Source: Lantana camara
Taxonomy: Eukaryota > Streptophyta > Magnoliopsida > Lamiales > Verbenaceae
Assembly (NCBI GenBank): GCA_037501455.1
Contig: CM074856.1
Coordinates: 97,764,001 to 97,828,000 of the forward strand
DNA length: 64,000 nucleotides
Direction of reading: 5' to 3'
The notes beneath the pieces are model-generated. The model did no database searches. It saw only the letters and a program-made list of their open reading frames with translations, and had not been told where the DNA came from. Within the stretch, counting starts at the first letter, position 1, and the number at the start of each line of letters is the position of its first letter. Of this stretch, positions 18,982 to 29,935 are shown one piece after another. A program made the translations under genes and the position numbers.

Positions 18982-19233
18982 TTACAAGTCCGGAGACATT
19001 TTAGCCAACATAAGGCAACGGGCTTGGAGATTATCATCCTTCCACTTCTGGATCGCGTCCCGCTCGGCTCGAGTGGGAGCTTCCCCTTCAGAACTAGGCT
19101 CCCCTTCGAAGAGAACATAAGTTCTCTTCTCAGAATCTAAAATGATTTTCAGATTCCTCAGCCAATCAGAATAGTTGGGACCAGTCAACTTGTTTGACTC
19201 GAGGATCGATACAACAGGGTTTTTAGTTACCAT
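18982..19233 (-). pseudogene. gag: Angela-1 gag N-terminal part
   Basis: Starts at the ATG at 19233 (MVTKNPVVSILESNKLTG). It contains the WLRNLKIILDSEKRTYVL segment typical of copia gag N-termini and ends at SPDL, followed by TAA at 18979-18981 (Gln CAA in Angela-2 and Angela-3). The reading would continue RQHEAMEFAW before the one-base deletion that shifts to the next piece. The same start is found in Angela-2 (33814) and Angela-3 (48930), which supports it. Confidence 0.9.
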
Positions 19234-20633
19234 TTGAAAACACGTAGAGAATCACAGAATCTACGACCTAAATGGTAAAACAGAGAACTAGTGAGCATGC
19301 TGAATTATAACGATATACAAAAGATAAGGTCTTCAATCTAATGTAGCTCCCACTGTTTTTCAAAGATCTATAATTCCCAAAGATCTAAGAGGAACACGTT
19401 TCCCAATGGGTAGTAAGATCCTAAGCATTTCACCTCGAACCCATGACTCGCGGACATTCTAAGTAAAACCCTAGGTAGGTACAATTTACCAATTCTAACA
19501 CCTTTAGAACTCTTAGTAATTCTTTTTTGCATCACCTATCTTTAAATATGGACCCACGACTCGTGTGACATCCAATTTACTTAGGTGTTAAGCTAGACCC
19601 ATCAATCATAAGATCATGATCAAAACTTAGTTCGAATAACCCACGACTCGCGGACATCGCCCTTGCCAAAATTGACCACGAAATATTGATCATGTAAAAT
19701 GATCAATTAGGTAACTAAGAACTAATAAGCTCCACTAGCTATCCCACGACTCGCGGACAATAACTAGCTTCACTTACTAAACTTAAAACCTATTGATGGA
19801 ATGCTAGGAATTTAATTCAAAATTTGCATCTCGAATTAAACACCTATTGTTCGAAATTAGCTTAATATTTAATGGGAATTTTCGAATCAACTGGAGAGTT
19901 GTCCGGTTCGACCTCACCAACATATATGTTATCCAATTTTATTAGTCTTGATTAATGCAAGTACAACTTAAATGCATTTCACACAAACACTTAGCAGATA
20001 ACATGTCCTAGCATGATACTAATATGTGATGATCATGGGTTCTACCTATCTTATGCGTGATATGTGGGAGCCACTCTACAATCACAAGTTCTAACATACA
20101 TGCCACATAAACAGTTTAAATCACTTAAGGGAAAGCGGTAACAAAATACGAGCCCTATCTCTATTACATTTTCAATTGAGATTTCCCTCCCTAACATTTT
20201 GAGGGGTCTTCACTTATGGCCTCCATGTTACTTGAATGTGGTCCATCTTACTCCATGGGTGCATTGTCTCCAAAATGAAAATAAAACCTCACCACCTCGC
20301 GTGGGTTGGGGCGTGCTACACTTTGGCACGTTCCAACCTCGCGTGTTCGTTTCGTATTTCGTTTCGTATCTCAGGTTTCACCAAAACCCGGTTCAATCTA
20401 AAATAAAAATATGATTTAAACATATTTGAATTAAATTACAGTTTCAGAAATTCGAGAAAAATTCAAGAAAAATTACAGTTTAAGAAAACAGTTTCAAAAT
20501 TTCAAGAAAAATTACAGTTTCGTAATTCAGGCTTTCTAAAAGAACTCATGAATACCTAATTCGCATCTAAGCCTAAGAATTTCTACCAAATTCAGAATAA
20601 TTGAGACGAATCAGAAACACGATTAACGAGGTG
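19234..20633 (-). other. Angela-1 5' leader between primer site and gag
   Basis: Non-coding, about 1.4 kb. Compared with the Angela-3 leader it lacks some 830 bases (the join is at about 20290, CACCACCT|CGCGTGGGTTGGGG). It contains four copies of a 17-base motif (19440-19759). Confidence 0.7.
19440..19759 (-). repeat. Four spaced copies of a 17-base leader motif
   Basis: CCCACGACTCGCGGACA or a close variant at 19440-19456, 19553-19570, 19640-19656 and 19743-19759 (start-to-start 113, 87 and 103 bases). The same series is in the leaders of Angela-2 (about 34025, 34134, 34221) and Angela-3 (49137, 49249, 49337, and a decayed fourth near 49440). Confidence 0.8.
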
Positions 20634-20645
20634 GCTCTGATACCA
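20634..20645 (-). other. Angela-1 primer binding site
   Basis: GCTCTGATACCA, the plus-strand view of TGGTATCAGAGC (initiator Met tRNA), two bases from the LTR border at 20648. Confidence 0.9.
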
Positions 20646-20647
20646 CT

Positions 20648-22590
20648 TGTTGGAAAAACGGAATCAGAAAGCAGCGGAAATTAAAAAAATTTCCAACAAA
20701 AGGAATGAAACTCGCAATCGTGAATCCGAATTCGTAGAGATTAGAAACTTACTTTTCAATAATCTTTCTTGAAGCGTTTCAAGCCACCCAAGAACGCTCT
20801 TCTCGCGGCTTGATCCCCTCTCCTTGGTAAAGCTCGAATCTTCAAAACTTCTAACTTGAAGCTCTCTAGAGATAGTCCACCAACTTGACTACAATCTAAC
20901 TGGTAAGGATGCTAGTTCTCTAGTTAATGTTTAGGCTTAACCTAGGGTTTATTTGATCTTGGAGAAAGGATGGTGTTCAACACATGAACTAAAAGAATTC
21001 AATCACTCTCTAAGGGGAGATCGAGCTACCCTATATATAGGAAGGACAGGGGTGGCCGATCCTAGTCCTTTTGGACTAAGGATTTGGTCCCTCTCTCTTG
21101 TTACTTAATTATCAAGTAATTCCTAACTTTGAGTTTTGAATTCTAATTCAAATCAACTTTTAAGAGAGCTAAAATATCCAAACCCCTTTTGGATAATAAC
21201 ATACTTTATTTCTTAATAAATAAATAACTTATTTATCTAATTAATTCATTCGTAATTAATTAAATAGATTATTTTTCTCCAACACAAGACTTTATTTTTA
21301 ATTAAAAAATTAAACCAAAGTCTATTAAATAATTAACACATTAATTATTTAATATATATATACTATATATATATACATACGTGTGAGATATGTATCCCAA
21401 GGACACGTGCCACTCACGTGACCCACACGTGTGATTCATACGTGTGGAACCCTCTTGGTATGATCAACTCGTTTAATCATTTTAAAGCCTTAACTCATGT
21501 AACCAAGTTGTTGTGTGTGACCCTCTAGGTTCTAAATTCAATTAGCAGTGACCCTAATTAATTAATTCACTAATTAATTAATCAGTCCACAGATTAAACG
21601 ACCATAGTCTAGCAACAGTGTTTAACCCATAACTGAATTGGAATATCTCGATTCGACAGAACCTTAAGTCATTGATTCATGTGAGATACAATCCTCCTAC
21701 TTACTATCTCTCAACCAAGATCTAGGGTAAGGGAATAATCAGAACCCTAATAATCTGGTCTTAAAGCTAAGTGCATTTCATATCCATTTGATCTCAATCC
21801 AAGAAACCCTTTTCTTGATGTCTTGATCTACTGCCTTGGCCAAGGACTCCATATGGCATATGAATGACTTACACAATAAGAGATCACCTTGCAAATGCAA
21901 GTGTAGGTCCTTTCTTGATTCTCATTCACTTTCATGTGTCACTTGTGCAGCCCCAGCATAAGCCTTGAATCAGTTGTCTAAGGCGACACCCTTTAAAGCT
22001 TATACCTAAGATTACAAAGTTAACTCATAAAGTGACATGGAACCTCAAGTCTAAGGATCAATTAATCACATCAATGACTCGTGAGATATTTCCTAATCTG
22101 GAAGTTTCCATTTCCTGAAATAGAAACTTCCTTTCCCATTTAGGAATCTTCTCACACGGGGTACCTCAGTGAACTTACTTATGGAAACAAGCACCCTCAT
22201 GTATCACGCACGTATGAACTATACACTTTGCACCTCCATGAAACAAGGTGGTCCTTCTTAAGGGCGTGACCCCACAAGCAAGCCTTAGAGGAGTCTGGTT
22301 GACACTCCCACTGTCTGTAGGACTCATTGGCTTGGAGTATTTTACTAATCATGACTTATGTGATATAGGGCTTGTTTCATGAACCGTTTCACCTAAATGG
22401 TAGAGTCCTAAAGTCATCAGGATTAGGGGAATTCTCATACATGCACAGCTAAAGTAAACGCTTACCAAACAAGAGCACATAAAGAAGTGTTGCCTCAATT
22501 CGTTATTTTATTCGAAAATTGTCTGTGATTACAATAAGGAAAAGTACAAAGCGGATATACAATCGGTTTTCTAGGGCACTATTCCTAACA
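20648..22590 (-). repeat. Angela-1 5' LTR (complete)
   Basis: 1943 bases. In plus view it starts TGTTGGAAAAACGG and ends CTATTCCTAACA, so TG...CA termini on both strands. It carries the TATA box (21032-21039), a decayed form of the start-site palindrome (about 21014-21031), and the G-box cluster near 21378-21447. It differs from the 3' LTR by scattered substitutions, so Angela-1 is clearly older than LARD-C. Confidence 0.9.
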
Positions 22591-23036
22591 CATTGTTCGG
22601 GTCTTGGTCCTGTATACTCTTCATTGTACCATACCTTCCTTTTTCCTGCTTGTATTGAGCCATGTTGGCTACTTGTATTATTTATCTCTTTATTGAACTC
22701 GAGACAGGATTCTAGGGCCCTAGTTGAACCCGTTTATATGTTATTGTCTTGTATTGTTTCTGGACAGGTTACGACAGGTTCTTGGATTAGTTGAACCCAT
22801 ATTTACATTCCTGCTTGAATTGTAATTAAATAGTTAATTCCGAATGTTTGTTACCTTGATTCCGAATTCTTGTTCCTGTTGAATTATTGGTACAGGGTCT
22901 AGTCCCGCCTAACACAGGATTGCTTTTGTTCTATCTCCATTCGTTGTGAGCTTGGTTCATGTATGGACTTTCCATTTCATGTGTGGATCGGGTTCATAGT
23001 GCGGGGGATGTGGTTCCCTCTATTTAAGGTGTCACA
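22591..23036 (+). mobile_element. Gypsy-type LTR-B, right part with LTR end
   Basis: Continues 1726-3163 after Angela-1. It has two copies of a GACAGG...GAACCCGTTT-type repeat (22692-22731, 22763-22798), GTCCCGCCTA, and the conserved run GTGCGGGGGATGTGGT before an end GGTGTCACA at 23036, parallel to the LTR ends of LARD-C, LTR-D and TR-GAG-E. The paired U5 element is present in weaker form (inner arms CATGTATG / CATGTGTG, 22959-22986). Confidence 0.55.
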
Positions 23037-24521
23037 CCTTCGATATTAATTACGATTTTTGTGATAATTTGACATGCATGAAATATGTGAGTTATGAACA
23101 CGTTCCGGCCGTACAGGTACGCCGTCACGAGTGAGCTAATTACGTATTTAAATTATTAGTTTATGTAATTACGTGATTTAAATGATGTTTAAATGTTGAT
23201 TATGTGCTAAATGTTTATTACTTAGAACTTCTATGTGAACTTTGAGCGTATGCGCTTGTATAACTTTGAACTTGAGCCGTATGCCTTCGATTTTAATTTT
23301 TATTTTTGTGATAATTTGACATGCATGAAATATGTGAGTTATGAACACGTTTATATGCTCGTTACATGTTTTAGAACTTGTTTGATTTAGTTTTTGATTC
23401 GTTTTTGTGTAACGGGACTTAAAGGGGCTAAAGAGCATTTAGTGCACCTTGGGTTCTGGGAGGCATAACTTGAGCTCGGGAACTCGGATATAAATTTGTC
23501 ACCACCTTTGGATTCGTTTCGATAATTTGGAGCCAATGGAATAAGCCTCATATTTTCTAAGCCCTTTTGGACCTCCGAAACACCATGGAACCAAGCACCG
23601 TGTACCGTAGATGCTGTATTTGACCGTTTTGGCCATATCTCCCTCATCCTAACACCTTTTTGACTCAAACCTAGGCCTACACTCCACTAATACGCCCCTC
23701 ATCCCAAACGGAGAAGGTTGGATTGACTTTGAACTTTATATTTGTCTTCAGCTTTGATTATGGATATGAAAGTAGGATGCTTGGAAACTCGTACTCGCTG
23801 AGTTATTATGATTTTGATTCTAAATATGATTCATGAAATGGGAGTAGATTTCCAATTTCTAAAACTTGGTTGATTTTGGCCTCCGGCCTTAACTCTTTTC
23901 TATATACGTAGTATCACGGGCTAAAATGCTTTAGATTGCAAAAACCACGGCCCGGTTCATGAATTGTATTACTTTGAATATGCTCTGCTCTTATGTATAT
24001 GTACGTGTGAGTGTGATAGCCCCCTCACCAGTCTTTAGGACTGATCCCTCCTTGTTGTTTTCTTCCCCCCCTCCCCCCATTCTTTGAGTTGCAGGTATAG
24101 GCTTTCGGTTCGTGCTAGGCGACGGTCTTTCTTTTGAGCTGTTCGAGTCTTGTAGTAGAGTCCTTTACATACCTTGCATCTTTACTTTTCAGTTTCGGTA
24201 CTATGTCAAAGATATGTTTTAGAATTTCAATTTTAGATACTTGTATGATTTATTTGGCCTAGGTGGGCATGGCATATATATTTGACCTGTTGTACTCTTG
24301 GTATAGATGCATGTATAATTGTATGTTTGAAATCTTGGTGTTTCCGTGTTTGATTTGACTATTTTGCACACTCTGTATTAGGGTTTAGATCACCTAGCCT
24401 AGGAGAGATTTTGTTTGTCTGTCATTCGCTATAGCTTGTTGCATGTGTGGAGTTCCCCATTTCGTTACACGTGTCGGGCTATGGTGCAGGTGATGTAGTG
24501 CTCTTCGCTCGAGGTGCTACA
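23037..24521 (+). mobile_element. Element F: decayed gypsy-type LTR
   Basis: Non-coding, ends GAGGTGCTACA at 24521. Shared landmarks with LARD-C and TR-GAG-E include ACTTGAGCTCGGGAACTCGG (23470s), the hairpin CAGTC/GACTG (about 24031-24046), a long C/T tract ending TTGCAG (about 24094), GTGCTAGGCG, and the U5 paired element (24427-24488). A 65-base direct repeat (about 23041-23105 and 23286-23350) near its left end is part of the disorder there; the true LTR start is not clear. Confidence 0.55.
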
Positions 24522-24529
24522 TCATAAAG

Positions 24530-24541
24530 TGGTAACAGAAC
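24530..24541 (+). other. Element F primer binding site (decayed)
   Basis: TGGTAACAGAAC, two changes from TGGTATCAGAGC, nine bases after the LTR end. Confidence 0.7.
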
Positions 24542-24727
24542 TCTAGGTTGCAAAACCGGAGCTCTAGTGTCGTGTCAAGTCTATCTAGGTCGTTTGGCTT
24601 AGGATTATGTGTTTGTTTGCATTCACTTTCACTTTTATATGAATTATTTGTGTTAATTGTTGACATGAGCATGCACTAAAACCCTCTCATGCATCGATAT
24701 TTCTTGGAATTGTTTCCTTATTTCAGG

Positions 24728-25643
24728 ATGGCATCCTTACATCAAATGTATCATCTAATGAAGGATAAGAGAAGCGAGTGTCTTCGATATATAAGAAGTT
24801 CAAAGATTTCGATCCGCCGAAATGGTTCGGAGGTGATGATGTCAAGGCCGAAGAATGGTTGTTCAAGGTGATATGGTTTTGGGAAAATTGCCTGGGAATT
24901 TCACAAGAAAAGGTGAATTACACCTCCCATTTACTTCAAGGCCGAGCTTTAAAGTGGCCCAAGAAGGTGAGAACAAGATTAGAAGAGTCTGGGGAAAAGC
25001 TTACTTGGGAGAAATTCATCCGAGAATTTTGCTAGGAGTATATTCCTCCAAGTGCAATGGTATGAATTTTGTGGATCTCGAACAAGAATTGAACAAAATG
25101 GATGATCTCATATTGGAACTTGAGAGATCAGGAACCGGTAAAGATTGCCCTAAAGTGTGGAATTATATACAAGGGCGTAGGGATGGTGTTCAACAAGCTT
25201 TTCAAGTTTCACCTGTACATAAATAGTCCGAGGAGGTTAGGAGGGCGGTTCAAGTGGAGATGGGTAATCAATGGTTGGAGTCTCACACTTCTTATGTGGG
25301 ACAAGAACTGGGTTCAGGTTCGAGTTCAAGTTTGAATTTGAGTTCGAGTAAGAGGCCCATTCCACAAGAGAAACCTCAAAGGTCTCAAGATGCCAACAAC
25401 CAGAAAAAGAAGAAGAAGCTTCAACTACCGAAGATGGATTCGATGCTTCCCTCACCAAAATTGATCCAATGTTCTTATTGTCGAGGCCCAAATTATATGG
25501 AAGAGGTTTGTAGGAAAAAATTGGATGGATACTTCAAGTGTGGAGAGGTAGGTCACAAAGTGAGCACTTATCCGAGGAATAAGAACCCGAGGCCAACGAA
25601 GAACCATTTTCCAAGACTCCGAGCCAAGTCCAAGTTGAAGTAA
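24728..25643 (+). pseudogene. gag: Element F gag (Ty3/gypsy type, broken)
   Basis: Starts at ATG 24728. After a frameshift near 24780 it reads FKDFDPPKWFGGDDVKAEEW, the retrotransposon-gag pattern (F..FDPP.F.G......A..W), then LLQGRALKWPK and TWEKFIREFC, where a TAG interrupts at 25033-25035. Further shifts follow. The last part (25254-25643) has a lysine-rich stretch, CSYCRGPNYMEEVC, and a knuckle reading YFKCGEVGHKVSTYP, in which the first and last Cys of CCHC are both Tyr. It would have formed the particle shell and bound RNA; it cannot do so now. Confidence 0.8.
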
Positions 25644-26169
25644 GAGAAGGTGAAGAATTGGATGTCTAGTTCGATACGGCCACTATGGTGAAAGGTACAT
25701 GAAACATTCATGGCATCTCATTCATGCATATTTAATCTCGGGGAAAACCACTTACTTGCTTTTTCTCTTGTTTCGTTGTTGCTTGGTGCTTGCTCATTGT
25801 TGTGTTTGTTTTTTTGTGTAAACTTTCTTCTTGGAGAGAGTTTGGTAAGGTTGAGTGCCAAGAGTGCTTCGTGAGTTATGAGGGCCGAGTTTGCCCGGTG
25901 GTTTAAGGTATGGAGCTACCTTAGGCGGGGGATTGGTTGTTCAAGTGTCGTGCTGCTTTGGTGGTTGCTTTTAGGAGGTCCTTCGGGGGCTCAACGATAT
26001 TTTCGAGTAATAGATTGAAGGTTAACCCGCTGGTATCCTTTGTAGAAGCGGTTGGTTAATCCGAGACTGTGTGACAAGGTATGTGGCTTACCTTTGGGCT
26101 AACCAAGGGATCGAGCCAAGCTTGAAGAGATGAAGATCTAAGTAAGACTTTCTTGATGTTTCCTTGAAG
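25644..26169 (+). other. Element F: non-coding stretch between gag and RT scrap
   Basis: Contains the module-border motif (25688-25735, GGTAC...AAACATTCATGGCAT...), then a T/G-rich stretch like the pre-polypurine regions of LARD-C and TR-GAG-E. No protease or reading frame is visible. Confidence 0.5.
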
Positions 26170-26400
26170 GTTCATGATCTTTATCCCGGAGTTAAACCTT
26201 CTTCAAAGACTCCCTACCGGATGGCTAGCATGGTTGGAGTTCAAGGCATAGTTCGATGACCTCTTAGAGGATGGTTTCATCCGTTGGAGTACTTGTTCGT
26301 GGAGTGCTTTAGTCCTATCTAAAGAAAAGACAGGACTTTAAGATGAGTATAAACTACAGTGAGCTGCACAGGTTAACTGTGGAAGAAAATACCCTTTTGC
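26170..26400 (+). pseudogene. pol: Element F: scrap of gypsy reverse transcriptase
   Basis: Across two frames it reads TPYRMAS, then LLEDGFIRWSTCSWSALVLS and KEKTGL.DEYKL, the start of the gypsy RT fingers (TPYRMAP...KGFIRPS.SPWGAPVLFVKKKDG). Several stops and small losses are present, and nothing of the YxDD palm remains. It shows that F descended from an autonomous Ty3/gypsy parent. Confidence 0.7.
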
Positions 26401-26484
26401 TCGCTTCGAGATTTGTTCGTCCATCTCTGGAGTTTCATGGTCAGTGCTGAGTTGGGTTTTAATAGGGGTATTGTCGACTACGTG

Positions 26485-27004
26485 TTCGGGCGGACTAGGC
26501 AGGTGCTCCCGCGCGGTTGCGGAGGTACGTGCGGGTGCGCCTAGGCACTTGTGGGCGAACTCCCGCGTGGCTGCGGGAGTGGGGAGCAGACAGTCCCGCA
26601 CGGTTGCGGGACTGCTGTGCAGCTGGAGCGTGCAGGTCTAGGCGTGCTACCCCTTAGCACATCTAGGCTCGCGTTTTTCGCATCGCATCTCCTTTTTGTA
26701 TCACAAGTTCTGAAAACCCAATTCAATCCAAAAATTAAAATTATGATTTAATCAAGTTTGATTCAAAACAGTTCTAATCAAAATTTTAGAAAACGTTTTT
26801 TAGAAACTTTCAAGAAAACGAAGCAGAAATGCAGGGAAAATTTAAAATTTTTCCCAATAAGATAGAATAGAATCTTGCAATTCCTATTCCTAAATTCGTA
26901 GAGATTAAGAAACTCACTTAGGTAGCAGCTTTCTTGACACGTTCTAGCCGCCCAAAAACGCTCTTCAAGCAGCTTGTCCCTAAAAGCTCCTTCGAATCTT
27001 TCAT
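26485..27004 (-). mobile_element. Rearranged Angela leader joined to LTR start
   Basis: 26487-26820 matches the leader at 27540-27880 (GC-rich, with TCCCGCGCGGTTGCGG-type palindromes). From about 26822 it jumps to LTR sequence equivalent to 28040, skipping about 165 bases including the primer site and LTR start. The LTR match ends at about 27004 in a short shared GACT. Confidence 0.6.
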
Positions 27005-27536
27005 GACTATAGATTCCTTGATCAATATTTCTCTTTAGCACATTTCATGCAATCACCGAATGTACAAAGTATTTTGGCTACCCGTTATCGAGACCTCACT
27101 TTTGAGTACATCAGAGTGAGTAACACTACATGCCTAAAGTAGAAACACTATCAGGATTAAGAGTCTAATGCTTCCGAGATTTTGTTCATTTTAGATAGCA
27201 GTATAAAAAGAACAATCTTAATGGCCCAGTTCAATGTTTCCAATCTCATTGAAAAACAACAATGTGTCATAATCGAAAACTCCATTTCCCTATGACGAAA
27301 GACTAATCATCTTATATAACACATTATAGTCTTGATAAGAACATTTTCTTATCATACTAACTAGAACTTTAATGACACGTGATTTCTGGTATTTAAAGTC
27401 TTTTCCTATGAAACACATTTCATATAAAAATACCATCACACGTCATTAATTATTAAATTTGTAAAATACTCATAACTTGCGATAATCTCAGTTTTATTAA
27501 TCCAAAATATTTACAATATAATTGGATTTTCAGGGC
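27005..27536 (-). repeat. Fragment of Copia-D LTR (U3 start)
   Basis: Nearly identical to 37190-37732, ending AATCCCAACA (LTR terminus TGTTGGGATT on the minus strand). It is cut on the left at about 27005 and abuts Angela leader sequence at 27537. Confidence 0.75.
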
Positions 27537-28016
27537 ATTAATCCCAACAGGGCGGACTGGGCAGGCACTCCCGCGTGGTTACTGGATGTGCATGCAGGCG
27601 CGCCTAGGCACTTGTGGGTGGACTCCCGCACTGCTGCGAGTGGGGTGCTGAAAGTCCCGCGCGGTTGCAGGACTGCTGTGTGGCAAGGGCGTGCAGGTCT
27701 ATGCGTGCTACCCCTTAGTACGTTTAGGCTCGCGTTTTTTGCATCGCGTCTTGTTTTCGTATCACAAGTTCTCAGAACCCAATTCAATCAAAAAATTAAA
27801 ATTATGATTTAATCAAGTTTGATTCAAAACACTTCTAATCAAAATTTTAGAAAACGTTTTTCAAAAACTTTCAAGAAAAATACAGATTTAATATTTTAGA
27901 TTTTTCCAAAAGAACCCATGAATACCAAAACGCATCTAAATCTAAGAATTTCTACCAAATTTGTAATAATGGAGACGAATCAGAAATAGGACTTGAAAGG
28001 TGGCTCTGATACCACT
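27537..28016 (-). mobile_element. Angela leader with primer binding site, no gag-pol
   Basis: GC-rich leader (27540-27740, palindromic TCCCGC...GCGGGA-type words), AT-rich part, then the primer-site complement GCTCTGATACCA at 28003-28014, directly before the LTR at 28017. It implies that this LTR is also the 5' LTR of a second, lost copy. Confidence 0.75.
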
Positions 28017-29919
28017 TGTTGGGAAAACAAAACAGAAACTCAGCGAAAATTTAAAATTTTTCCCAATAAGATAGAATAGAATCTTGCAATTCCTATTCCC
28101 AAATTCGTAGAGATCAAGAAACTCACTTAGGTAGTAGCTTTCTTGACACGTTCTAGCCGCCCAAAAACGCTCTTCACGCAGCTTGTCCCTAAAAGCTCCT
28201 TCGAATCTTTCAAGACTTCATGATAGTAGCCCTCTAGAGAATTAGTCCACCAACCTCGACCACGATCCGAATAAGGAGGATGCTAGTTCTATATTCGGTG
28301 TTTAGGCTCTAGGGTTTAGTGTATAATATTTGGAGAAGGAGAATTTTTTCTATCACTCATCAAGGGGTTCGAACCCCTTGTATATATAGCTAAGGGGTTC
28401 GAACCCCTAATCCTTAATGGAATAGGATTCTTATCCCTTTTGCTATTTGATTGCTTGCTTGGGGAGAAAGACTCTTGCTTTGACCAAAAGTCTCCTTTTG
28501 ACCAACTTGTCAAGCAAGAATAATATATAACTCTCTTAGATATTTTATTTTACTTTATTTATTTAATAATAAATAACTTGAAGACTAATAATTAATTAAT
28601 TCTCAATTAATTATTTATTAGACTTTATTTCTCCAAATTAGAACTTTAATATTAATTCATAATTAATTTAAAGTCCATTAAATAATTAATCAAGATTAAT
28701 CATTTAATCACATACACACACGTGACATGTGTCACTAGGGACACGTGTTCCACATGTGTGGACCCCACCAATCTCCTATTAGTTCGATCAACTCGTTTAA
28801 TAGATTTCAAGCCTTAACCCACATGACCCGGTTGTTATGTGTGACCACCCTCTAGGTTCTTAATTCAATTAGCAGTGACCCTAATTGATTAATTCCCAAT
28901 TAGTTAATCACTCCAAAGATGATACGACCATAGTCTAGCAACAGGTGTATGACCCCTAGCTGAATAAGAATGTCTCAATTCGAAAGAACCTTTAAGTCAT
29001 TGATTCATGTGAGATACAATCCTCCTACGTCCCATCTCTCAATCAAGATCTAGGGCAAGGGAATAATTAGAACCCTAATAATCTTGATCCTAAAGTTAAG
29101 TGCATTTCATATCCATTTGATCTCGATCCAAGAAACCCATTTCTTGATCTCGATCCACTGCCCTGGCTAAGGACTCCATTATGGTATATGAATGACTTAC
29201 ACAGTAAGAGATCAACTTGCGAATGCAAGTGTAAGTCCTTTACCGATTCTCATATACTTTTATGTGCCACTTGTGCAGTCCCAGCATAAGCTTTTGAATC
29301 AGTTGTCTAAGGTGACACCCTTTAAAGCTTATACCTAAGACTATAGAGTTAGCTCATAAAGTATCAATGGAACCTCAAGTCTAAGGATCAATTAATCACA
29401 TCAATGACTCGTGAGATATTTCCTAATCTGGAAGTTTCTATTTCCAGAAATAGAAACTTCCTTTCCCATTTACGAATCTTCTCACACGGGGCACCTCAGT
29501 GTACTTACTTAGAATAACTAAGCACCCCAATGTACCACACACGTATCAGCAACACACTTTGCACCTCATGAAACAAGAAGATCCTTCTTAAGGGTGTGAT
29601 CGCACGGGCAAGCTTCGAATGAGTCAAGTCGACAGCCCCACTGGTTTTAGGACTCATCGGCTTAGAGTGATTTCTAATCATGACTTATGTGATATAGGGC
29701 TCGTTCCATGATCCATTTCACCTAAATGGTTGAGTCCTATAAGTCATATTGCTTAGGGGAGTTCTTATACATGTGCAGTTAAAGTAATCATACAATAAAA
29801 TAAGAGCATATATAGAAGTGCTGCCAAAGTTCATTTATTATTCAAAGATTGTCTGTGATTTACTAAAGGAAAGTACTAAAACGGATATACAATCGGCTTT
29901 AAGGGCACTATTCCTAACA
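28017..29919 (-). repeat. Angela-2 LTR, shared by two internal regions
   Basis: 1903 bases, TGTTGGGAAAAC...TTCCTAACA. It has TATA at 28381-28388 and palindromes AAGGGGTTCGAACCCCTT (28362-28379) and AGGGGTTCGAACCCCT (28393-28408) on both sides of it. Leader plus primer site lies on the left and the polypurine tract plus RNase H on the right, so it acts as 5' LTR for one copy and 3' LTR for the other. Confidence 0.85.
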
Positions 29920-29935
29920 ATCTCCTACTTGCCCG

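Larger units (their letters stand above)
3164..22590 (-). mobile_element. Angela-1: Ty1/copia retrotransposon with LARD-C nested in its 3' LTR
   Basis: A minus-strand copia element. In plus coordinates the order is 3' LTR (3164-15297, interrupted by LARD-C), polypurine tract, RNase H, RT, integrase, protease, gag (15314-19233), a leader, primer site (20634-20645) and 5' LTR (20648-22590). The gag, with a long LNFNMNH-type helical region and one CCHC knuckle, and the 1.9-kb LTRs resemble the Angela lineage; that lineage name is inference. The 3' LTR lacks about 290 bases at its outer end, so the target duplication cannot be tested. Gag-pol is broken by several stops and one frameshift. It sits inside LTR-B. 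Confidence 0.9.
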
